A stretch of 64,000 nucleotides of DNA, from the NCBI RefSeq assembly GCF_900100265.1, contig NZ_LT629696.1, forward strand, positions 1,178,001-1,242,000. Direction: 5' to 3'. This stretch comes from Leifsonia sp. 466MF. Its GTDB lineage: Bacteria; Actinomycetota; Actinomycetes; Actinomycetales; Microbacteriaceae. Made by a program: the position numbers and the translations under genes. The notes beneath the pieces were generated by a model. It did no database searches and was not told the DNA's origin. It was given only the letters and a program-made list of their open reading frames with translations. Shown one piece after another: positions 57,150-64,000 of the stretch (position 1 is the first letter of the stretch; each line of letters begins with the position of its first letter).

Positions 57150-59300
57150 GTGACCACCACCCCCTTCCGCACCGTCCTCGTCGCCAACCGCGGCGAGATC
57201 GCCTGCCGCGTCATCCGCACCCTGCAGCGCCTGGGCATCCGCTCGGTCGCGGTCTACAGCGACGCCGACCGCGATGCGCCGCACGTCGCGCTCGCCGACG
57301 TCGCCGTGCGCCTCGGACCGCCCGCCGCGCGCGAGAGCTACCTGGATGTCGACCAGATCGTGGATGCGGCCCGCCGCACCGGCGCCGAGGCCGTCCACCC
57401 CGGCTACGGCTTCCTCTCCGAGAACCCGGCGCTCGCTGAGGCGTGCGAGGCGGCGGGCATCGTGTTCGTCGGCCCGGGCGTCCACGCGCTGGAGGTCATG
57501 GGCGACAAGATCACGGCGAAGCACGCGGTCGCCGAGCACGACGTTCCCACGATCCCCGGGATCGCCGAGCCGGGCCTCGGCGACGACGACCTGATCGCCG
57601 CCGCCGAGCGCATCGGGTTCCCCGTGCTGGTGAAGCCGTCGGCGGGCGGCGGGGGCAAGGGGATGCAGGCCGTGCGTTCCGCTGCCGAGCTCCCGGAGGC
57701 GCTGCGGGCGGCCCGACGCGTCGCCGCGGCCGCATTCGGCGACGACACCCTGTTCTTGGAGCGGCTGGTCGCCTCCCCTCGCCACATCGAGGTGCAGGTG
57801 CTCGCGGACCGCCACGGCGGGATCGTGCACCTGGGCGAGCGCGAGTGCTCGCTGCAGCGCCGTCACCAGAAGGTGGTGGAGGAGGCGCCGTCGCCACTGC
57901 TGGATGAGGTGACCCGGGCGCGCATCGGCGAGGCCGCCTGTCGTGTCGCCGAGAGCGTCGGCTATGTGGGCGCAGGCACGGTGGAGTTCCTGGTGTCGGC
58001 CGAGGCGCCGGACGAGTTCTTCTTCATGGAGATGAACACCCGGCTGCAGGTCGAGCATCCCGTGACCGAGCTGGTGACGGGTCTGGATCTCGTCGAGCAG
58101 CAGCTGCGGATCGCCGCGGGGGAGCCGCTGTCGTTCGCGCAGGAGGACGTGCGCCTGAACGGCCACGCCGTCGAGGCCCGCGTCTACGCGGAGGACCCGG
58201 AGCGCGGTTTCCTTCCCGCGGCCGGCCACGTGCTGGCGCTGCGCGAGCCGGAGGGCGACGGCGTGCGGGTCGACAGCGGCATCGTCGCGGGCATCCCGAT
58301 CGTCACCGACTACGACCCCATGCTCGCCAAGATCGTCGCCTGGGGCGAGGACCGTGACCAGGCCTTCGCCCGGCTGCGCGGCGCGCTCGCCGGCACGAGT
58401 ATCCTCGGCGCGGTCTCCAACCTGGCGTGGCTCGTCGGGCTCGTCTCCGACGACGACGTCCTGGCCGGACGGATGGACACCACCCTGATCGACCGCCGCT
58501 TCGCCGAGCAGACGCCCGCGCCGGTGACCGAGCCGGAGCTGATCGCGGCGGCGCTGTTCGCGCACCGTGATCGCTGGCAACAACCGCCGGCGGGAGTCGG
58601 CGCGGTGTGGGGTGCGCCGACGGGATGGCGTCCCGGCCGGGCGCGACCGGTGCGGTACGACGTGGACGGGGTGGCGGTGTCCGTCAGCGGACCGGTCGAG
58701 GATGCGATGGTCACCGTGGTTCGGGATGCAGCAGATACGTCGACGCCCGACGCCCGCCGCGCCTCCCTTCGTCTGCGCGAACCGGATGCGGCGGGCCGCC
58801 CCGCGGTCGCCCTCCTCGACCTCGACGGAGAGACCATCCGCTTCGACATCGCGCGCGACGGCGACACCGTGTGGCTGGCGCGTGAGGGCCGCTCCCGTCC
58901 GCTGCGGCTGCGCGACCGCGCGACGCGCCTCGCCGAGCGGCTGGCCGCGGTCGACCGCGGGACGCTCGCGGCGCATCCCGAGCTCCGCTCGCCCATGCCC
59001 GGCACCGTCGTCGCCGTCCCGGTCGAGACCGGCGCGCGCGTCGCCGCGGGCGACACGGTCGTCGTGGTCGAGGCGATGAAGATGGAGCACCGCCTGGTGG
59101 CGCCCGTCGACGGCGTCGTCGCGGTGCACGTCGGCCCCGGCGACCTCGTGCGGCTCGATCAGCTCGTCGCCCGCGTCGACGCCGACGAGGCGGACGCTGC
59201 CGACGCTGCCGACGCGACCCTGCCCATCCCGAGCACTTCCGACGTTCCGCCCCAACCGGCGGACGCGGCGCCGACACGACCGGCCGCCGCACAGCGATAG
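57150..59300 (+). CDS. accA1: Acyl-CoA carboxylase alpha subunit (biotin carboxylase/BCCP, AccA1 type)
   Basis: 716 residues from a GTG. Biotin carboxylase domains: [20 protein letters not shown] (about 9-28), the ATP-grasp loop [11 protein letters not shown] (about 162-172), and [14 protein letters not shown] (about 294-307). The C-terminal BCCP domain carries the biotinylated lysine K644 in [13 protein letters not shown]. Length fits the MCC/PCC-alpha type. It carboxylates its own biotin using ATP and bicarbonate, then serves AccD1. Ends 24 nt before the acyl-CoA dehydrogenase gene. Confidence 0.95.
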   Translation: MTTTPFRTVLVANRGEIACRVIRTLQRLGIRSVAVYSDADRDAPHVALADVAVRLGPPAARESYLDVDQIVDAARRTGAEAVHPGYGFLSENPALAEACEAAGIVFVGPGVHALEVMGDKITAKHAVAEHDVPTIPGIAEPGLGDDDLIAAAERIGFPVLVKPSAGGGGKGMQAVRSAAELPEALRAARRVAAAAFGDDTLFLERLVASPRHIEVQVLADRHGGIVHLGERECSLQRRHQKVVEEAPSPLLDEVTRARIGEAACRVAESVGYVGAGTVEFLVSAEAPDEFFFMEMNTRLQVEHPVTELVTGLDLVEQQLRIAAGEPLSFAQEDVRLNGHAVEARVYAEDPERGFLPAAGHVLALREPEGDGVRVDSGIVAGIPIVTDYDPMLAKIVAWGEDRDQAFARLRGALAGTSILGAVSNLAWLVGLVSDDDVLAGRMDTTLIDRRFAEQTPAPVTEPELIAAALFAHRDRWQQPPAGVGAVWGAPTGWRPGRARPVRYDVDGVAVSVSGPVEDAMVTVVRDAADTSTPDARRASLRLREPDAAGRPAVALLDLDGETIRFDIARDGDTVWLAREGRSRPLRLRDRATRLAERLAAVDRGTLAAHPELRSPMPGTVVAVPVETGARVAAGDTVVVVEAMKMEHRLVAPVDGVVAVHVGPGDLVRLDQLVARVDADEADAADAADATLPIPSTSDVPPQPADAAPTRPAAAQR

Positions 59301-59323
59301 TCACCACAAGAGACAGGACCCGC

Positions 59324-60559
59324 ATGACCATGCAGATGACCCGCCCCACCGGCCCCGCGGCCGGAGCCGCCGGAGCCGACGACACCGATGTCGCCGGCTT
59401 CCAGCTCACCGACGAGCAGCGCCGCCTCCGCGACGAGGTCCGCGACTTCGCCGACACGGTCGTCGCGCCCGCCGCCTACGAGTACGACACCAAGCGCAGC
59501 CTCCCGTACGACATCATCGCCGAGATGGGCCGGATGGGCCTGTTCGGTCTCCCGTTCCCGGTCGAATACGGCGGGCAGGGCAAGGACTACCTCTCCCTCT
59601 GCCTCGCCGTGGAGCAGCTGGGACGCGTCGACCAGTCGATCGGCGTCACCCTGGAGGCCGGTGTCGGGCTGGGCGCCATGCCGATCTTCCGCAGCGGCAC
59701 CGAGGAGCAGAAGCAGCAGTGGCTGCCGATGCTCGCCCGCGGCCAGGCGCTCGCCGGTTTCGGGCTCACCGAGGCCGAGGCGGGCTCCGACGCGTCCGGC
59801 ACGAAGACCACGGCCGAGCTGCGCGACGGCGAGTGGGTGATCAACGGCACCAAGCAGTTCATCACCAACTCCGGCTCGGACATCACGCGGCTGGTCACCA
59901 TCACGGCGGTCACCGGTGAGGAGCGGCGCGCGGACGGATCGATGAAGAAGGAGCTGTCGGCGATCATCGTCCCGACCGGCACCCCCGGCTTCGTCGCGGA
60001 GCCCGTGTACGACAAGGTCGGCTGGCACACCTCGGACACGCATCCGTTGACCCTCACCGACGTGCGCGTCCCCGAGGCGAACCTGCTGGGGGAGCGCGGC
60101 CGCGGCTACGCGAACTTCGTGGCGACCCTCGACGAGGGCCGGGTGGCGTTCGCCGCGCTCTGCACGGGTGCCGCGCAGGGCTGCCTGGAGGAGGCCATCC
60201 GCTACGCCAAGAGCCGGAACGTGTTCGGACGGCCGATCGGATCCAACCAGTACATCGCCTTCAAGATCGCGCGGATGCAGGCTCGGGTCCACACCGCCCG
60301 GCTCGCCTACTACGACGCCTGCTTCAAGCTGATGGCCGGCAAGCCGTTCAAGATGGAGGCCTCCGTCGCCAAGCTGGTCTCCAGCGAGGCCGCGATGGAC
60401 AACGCCCGCGACGCCACGCAGATCTTCGGCGGCTACGGCTTCCTCAACGAGAACCCGGTCGCGCGGCACTACCGCGACTCGAAGATCCTGGAGATCGGCG
60501 AGGGCACGAGCGAGGTCCAGCTGATGGTGATCTCGCGCGCCCTGGGCTTCTCCGCCTAA
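59324..60559 (+). CDS. Acyl-CoA dehydrogenase (FadE19-type, probable isovaleryl-CoA step)
   Basis: 411 residues. FAD/substrate segments: QRRLRDEVRDFADTVVAPAA (about 27-46), GFGLTEAEAGSDASGTKTTA (about 145-164), and EGTSEVQLMVISRAL at the end, where the Glu of the EGTSEV motif is the likely catalytic base. It has a short disordered N-terminal Gly/Ala stretch. It oxidises a branched acyl-CoA, in this cluster most likely isovaleryl-CoA to 3-methylcrotonyl-CoA, the substrate of AccA1/AccD1. Counterpart of Rv2500c (fadE19) in order. Followed by a family A repeat. Confidence 0.93.
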   Translation: MTMQMTRPTGPAAGAAGADDTDVAGFQLTDEQRRLRDEVRDFADTVVAPAAYEYDTKRSLPYDIIAEMGRMGLFGLPFPVEYGGQGKDYLSLCLAVEQLGRVDQSIGVTLEAGVGLGAMPIFRSGTEEQKQQWLPMLARGQALAGFGLTEAEAGSDASGTKTTAELRDGEWVINGTKQFITNSGSDITRLVTITAVTGEERRADGSMKKELSAIIVPTGTPGFVAEPVYDKVGWHTSDTHPLTLTDVRVPEANLLGERGRGYANFVATLDEGRVAFAALCTGAAQGCLEEAIRYAKSRNVFGRPIGSNQYIAFKIARMQARVHTARLAYYDACFKLMAGKPFKMEASVAKLVSSEAAMDNARDATQIFGGYGFLNENPVARHYRDSKILEIGEGTSEVQLMVISRALGFSA

Positions 60560-60576
60560 CCTGAATCCGCAGCCGA

Positions 60577-60634
60577 CAGCTCCTGAGTTTTTCCGCGCAG
60601 CACCCGGCGTGTCGCCGGAAAAACTCAGGAGCTG
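60577..60634. repeat. Inverted repeat family A, copy 3
   Basis: 19-bp perfect arms (60577-60595 and 60616-60634, CAGCTCCTGAGTTTTTCCG) with a 20-nt spacer, between the acyl-CoA dehydrogenase stop (60559) and the scoA start (60665). The surrounding genes run in the same direction, so here it would interrupt or modulate one operon rather than end two. Confidence 0.88.
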
Positions 60635-60664
60635 ATGGCGAGAGACCCTCGAAGGGGAGGACGC

Positions 60665-61422
60665 ATGATCGACAAGACCGTCGGAAGCGCCGCGGAGGCC
60701 GTCGCCGACATCCCGGACGGCAGTACGCTCGCCGTCGGCGGGTTCGGCCTGTGCGGCATCCCGAGCGCGTTGATCCAGGCGATGCTCGATGCGGGGACCA
60801 CCGACCTCGAGGTGGTCAGCAACAACTGCGGCGTCGACGACTGGGGCCTCGGGCTGCTTCTCGCCGAGCACCGCATCCGCAAGATGATCAGCTCGTACGT
60901 CGGCGAGAACAAGGAGTTCGCTCGTCAGTTCCTCTCCGGCGAGCTGGAGGTCGAGCTCACCCCGCAGGGAACGCTCGCCGAGAAGCTGCGGGCGGGCGGC
61001 GCGGGCATCCCCGCGTTCTTCACGCCCGCCGGCGTCGGCACCCAGATCGCGACGGGAGGCCTCCCGCGCCGCTACGCCGCCGACGGCTCCGTCGCGGTCG
61101 CGAGCGAGCCGAAGGAGGTGCGGACGTTCGACGACGCCGAGTACGTGCTGGAGCGGTCCCTCCGCCCCGACTTCGCCCTCGTCCACGCCGCGAAGGGCGA
61201 CCGGCACGGCAACCTCGTCTTCCATGCCGCCGCGATGAACTTCAACCCGCTCGCCGCGATGGCCGGCCGTGTCACCATCGCCGAGGTGGAGGAGCTGGTC
61301 GAGCCGGGCGAGCTCGATCCCGGCGCCGTGCACTGCCCCGGCATCTTCGTCCAGCGGGTCGTGCACGCGCCGGGCGTCGAGAAGCGGATCGAACGGCGCA
61401 CAGTCGCCGAAGGGAGCGCACG

Positions 61423-61426
<4 letters not shown>
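60665..61426 (+). CDS. scoA: 3-oxoacid CoA-transferase subunit A
   Basis: 253 residues from the ATG at 60665 (GGGGAGGAC upstream; an earlier in-frame ATG at 60635 lies in the repeat arm and has no ribosome binding site). CoA-transferase family I alpha: [20 protein letters not shown] (about 21-40), [16 protein letters not shown], and [20 protein letters not shown]. It transfers CoA between acyl-CoAs and 3-oxoacids such as acetoacetate; the M. tuberculosis pair Rv2504c/Rv2503c also acts in itaconate activation. Overlaps scoB by 4 nt. Confidence 0.94.
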
Positions 61427-62066
<640 letters not shown>

Positions 62067-62070
<4 letters not shown>

Positions 62071-62591
62071 GGGAGATCGAGCAGCGGGGGCTCTACTACG
62101 AGGAGTTCGAGCCGGAGACGCGGTACCTGCACCGGCCGGGGCGCACGGTGACGGAGGCCGACAACGTCCTCTTCACGACCCTGACCATGAACACGCAGGC
62201 GCTGCACCTGGACGCCGCGTGGTCCGCCCGGCAGCCCTTCGGGGAGCGGCTGGTGAACTCCATGTTCACGCTGGCGACGATCGTCGGAGCCTCGGTGACC
62301 CAGCTGACGCAGGGCACGATCGTCGCGAACCTGGGGTTCAGCGAGGTCGCGTTCCCGCATCCGCTGCACCACGGCGACACGCTCTACTCGGAGACCGTCG
62401 TGCTCGCGAAGCGGCTCTCCGCCTCCCGGCCGGGGCAGGGCATCGTCACGCTCGAGCACACCGGACGCAACCAGGACGGGGTCGTCGTCGCCACGGCGAC
62501 GCGTCAGGTGATGGTGTGGTGTCGGGACGTCTCTCCGGTCGCGTCCGATCCGGGCGCAGCGGGAGGCGACGGGTCGGACGAGATCCTGTGA
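62067..62591 (+). CDS. MaoC-like hotdog hydratase (Rv2499c-type)
   Basis: 174 residues. Hotdog fold with a MaoC-like motif: [13 protein letters not shown] followed by [17 protein letters not shown] (about 48-77); the usual HG after VA is replaced by NS. The mycobacterial counterpart Rv2499c is reported as an itaconyl-/methylglutaconyl-CoA hydratase. It therefore probably hydrates 3-methylglutaconyl-CoA to (R)-HMG-CoA and perhaps itaconyl-CoA to citramalyl-CoA. ATGA overlap with scoB, GTGA overlap with the lyase gene. Confidence 0.85.
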
Positions 62592-63400
62592 GCGACGCCC
62601 CATTCCCCTGGGGGCCGGCGCTGCTGTTCTGCCCCGCCGACCGCCCGGAGCGCTACGCCAAAGCGATCGAGCGGGCGGATGCGGTGATCCTCGACCTGGA
62701 GGATGCGGTCGACCCGGCCGCGCGGCCCGCCGCCCGGGAAGCGCTCGTCGCGTCGGAGCTGGATCCGGAGCGCGTCATCGTCCGGGTCAACCCGGCCGGG
62801 ACCGACGACCACGACGCCGACCTGTCGGCGCTCGCCGCGACGCCGTACCGCGCGGTGATGCTTCCCAAGGCCGAGCGGCCGGCCGACCTCGACGGGCTGC
62901 GCGACTACGCCGTCATCGCTCTCTGCGAGACGGCCGCCGGCGTTCTCGCGGCGCCGTCGCTGGCGGCCGCGCCCGGCGTGATCGCGCTGATGTGGGGCGC
63001 AGAAGACCTCGTCGCCTCGCTCGGCGGCACGTCGAGCAGGCACCCCGACGGACGGTACCGCGACGTCGCCCGCCATGCGCGGTCGGCGGTGCTGCTGGCG
63101 GCGGGCGCCGCATCCATCGACGCCGTCGACACGGTTCACCTCGACATCGCCGACCTCGCCGGACTCGCGGCCGAGGCGGAGGACGCCGTGGCCGTCGGGT
63201 TCGCGGCGACGGCGTGCATCCATCCCGGTCAGGTGGAGACGATCCGGGCCGCCTACCGGCCCGATCCGGCCGAGGTACAGGCTGCTCGCGAGCTGCTCGC
63301 GGCGGCCGAGAACGCGGGCGGGGGAGTGTTCCGGCATGAGGGCCGGATGGTCGACGGACCGGTGCTCGCGCACGCCCGGACGGTGCTCCGGCGTTCGTGA
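62588..63400 (+). CDS. HpcH/CitE-like CoA-ester lyase (Rv2498c-type)
   Basis: 270 residues from a GTG overlapping the maoC-type stop. TIM-barrel HpcH/HpaI fold: FCPADRPERYAKAIERADAV, LDLEDAVDP with metal-binding acids (about 33-41), VRVNPAG, VMLPKAE and MWGAEDLVASLGG (about 137-149). It lacks CitD/CitF partners, so it is not part of a citrate lyase. Its mycobacterial counterpart Rv2498c is reported to cleave (R)-HMG-CoA and (S)-citramalyl-CoA, giving acetoacetate or pyruvate plus acetyl-CoA. That would complete leucine and itaconate breakdown here. Confidence 0.88.
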   Translation: MSDAPFPWGPALLFCPADRPERYAKAIERADAVILDLEDAVDPAARPAAREALVASELDPERVIVRVNPAGTDDHDADLSALAATPYRAVMLPKAERPADLDGLRDYAVIALCETAAGVLAAPSLAAAPGVIALMWGAEDLVASLGGTSSRHPDGRYRDVARHARSAVLLAAGAASIDAVDTVHLDIADLAGLAAEAEDAVAVGFAATACIHPGQVETIRAAYRPDPAEVQAARELLAAAENAGGGVFRHEGRMVDGPVLAHARTVLRRS

Positions 63401-63501
63401 TGAAACTGTGACCTAGCTTTCCTCCACGGTTCACCCGTTTCGTCCTTCGCACGTCGGAGGCATGTCGTACGCTGCAAGTGTTCAATTGGGAATCCGCCGT
63501 T

Positions 63502-63530
63502 CTCGAATCGATTCGAGGGCAATCGATTCG
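63502..63530. promoter_or_regulatory. Palindromic site upstream of the aldo/keto reductase gene
   Basis: CTCGAATCGATTCGAG (63502-63517) is a perfect 16-bp palindrome; its core AATCGATTCG is repeated directly at 63521-63530, 15 bp on. It lies 50-78 nt before the start codon. This is a likely operator pair for an unidentified regulator. Confidence 0.6.
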
Positions 63531-63579
63531 CGGGGAACGGACATACGCGGCGGTTGGAGGTCGCGGGGGAGGGGGAGAC

Positions 63580-64000
63580 ATGCCACAGCTGTTACCCCTG
63601 CGCCTGCTCGAGACCGTCGGCCTCCGCAGCAGCGCCACTGCCGACCCGCGCGCCGGCTCCGCCGAGCCGCCGACGGGCGTTATCGACGTCGACCCGGCAA
63701 TCGCGAGCACCGGCCCGCTGTCGATCATCGCGCCCCGCCGCATCGGCGAGAGCGACCTCGCGGTGTACCCGCTGTCGCTCGGCGCGAGCGTCTTCGGCTG
63801 GACAGCAGACGGCGACACGTCCCTCGCCATCCTCGACCGTTTCACCGAACTGGGCGGCGACTTCATCGACACGGCCGACAGCTACGTCGGCGGCCGCAGC
63901 GAGGTGCTCATCGGCAAGTGGATGCGCGAGCGCCGCAACCGCGACCGCATGGTCGTGGCGACGAAGGTTGGGCGGCACCACGACAACCCGGGCCTCGGCT
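63580..64000 (+). CDS. Aldo/keto reductase with N-terminal extension, C-terminus outside window
   Basis: 140 codons visible from the ATG at 63580 (GGGGGAG upstream). The AKR barrel starts near residue 60 (YPLSLGASVFGW); catalytic residues Asp and Tyr are in FIDTADSYVGGRSE (about 94-107), and the Lys in VATKVG (about 125-130). The enzyme reduces aldehydes or ketones with NADPH. About 55 residues precede the usual AKR start, beginning MPQLLPLRLLETVGLRS and rich in Ala/Pro; this extension is not typical. It looks like a separate gene from the acyl-CoA operon. Confidence 0.85.
   Translation, partial: MPQLLPLRLLETVGLRSSATADPRAGSAEPPTGVIDVDPAIASTGPLSIIAPRRIGESDLAVYPLSLGASVFGWTADGDTSLAILDRFTELGGDFIDTADSYVGGRSEVLIGKWMRERRNRDRMVVATKVGRHHDNPGLG

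Noticed and set aside
60635..60664. Earlier ATG for scoA at 60635
   Set aside because: It follows immediately on the right arm of a family A repeat without ribosome binding site; the ATG at 60665 has GGGGAGGAC before it.

Overview
The window is about 70% G+C, with dense gene packing, GTG starts, actinobacterial gene families and long spurious reading frames opposite real genes. Gene content (efeUOB behind an IdeR/DtxR-type iron box, fdxA-dapC, ramB-aceA-aceB, an NrtR-controlled NAD operon, and an accD1-accA1-fadE-scoAB-maoC-citE cluster) points to a free-living actinobacterium. My best guess is Microbacteriaceae (Leifsonia-like); this is inferred from gene content, not from a marker gene. I saw no tRNA, rRNA, transposase, phage gene or CRISPR array. 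This is chromosomal core and metabolic DNA.

Layout, 1-24 kb: a partial NYN-domain gene; an aminotransferase plus methylmalonate-semialdehyde dehydrogenase pair facing a PucR regulator (probably beta-alanine/pyrimidine degradation); a LacI-controlled sugar ABC importer (binding protein, two permeases) with a cytoplasmic GH5-like glycosidase; a RamB-like regulator divergent from isocitrate lyase and malate synthase (glyoxylate shunt); a LysM-like lipoprotein; DUF488; an overlapping trio of AhpD/CMD-like protein, ADP-ribosylglycohydrolase and PfkB sugar kinase; an MFS exporter; a small membrane protein.

23-34 kb: a tightly overlapping NAD biosynthesis operon (nrtR-nadA-nadB-nadC-cysteine desulfurase) on the minus strand, divergent from gcvT-gcvH-gcvP, which is preceded by a tandem glycine riboswitch. 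34-45 kb: a CPBP membrane protein, an oligopeptide-type ABC system (binding protein, enlarged DppB, DppC, fused double ATPase) interrupted by an antisense PH-domain gene, then typA and a small lipoprotein.

45-64 kb: efeUOB iron uptake, a small membrane protein, fdxA-dapC, citrate synthase and a penicillin-acylase family protein. These are followed by a TetR gene divergent from a seven-gene acyl-CoA operon whose content matches the Mycobacterium tuberculosis Rv2498c-Rv2506 locus for leucine and probably itaconate breakdown. The window ends inside an aldo/keto reductase gene with an unusual N-terminal extension.

The most unusual feature not explained by genes is a set of long intergenic inverted repeats (arms about 13-34 bp, spacers about 14-23 nt). 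Two sequence families recur: CTCCTGAGTTTTTC arms at three loci and GTCGAGTCCGC..TTTGCAC arms at four loci. Three single-copy elements share the architecture. Most lie where a terminator would be expected, but they lack the trailing T-run of classical terminators, and one lies between divergent genes.
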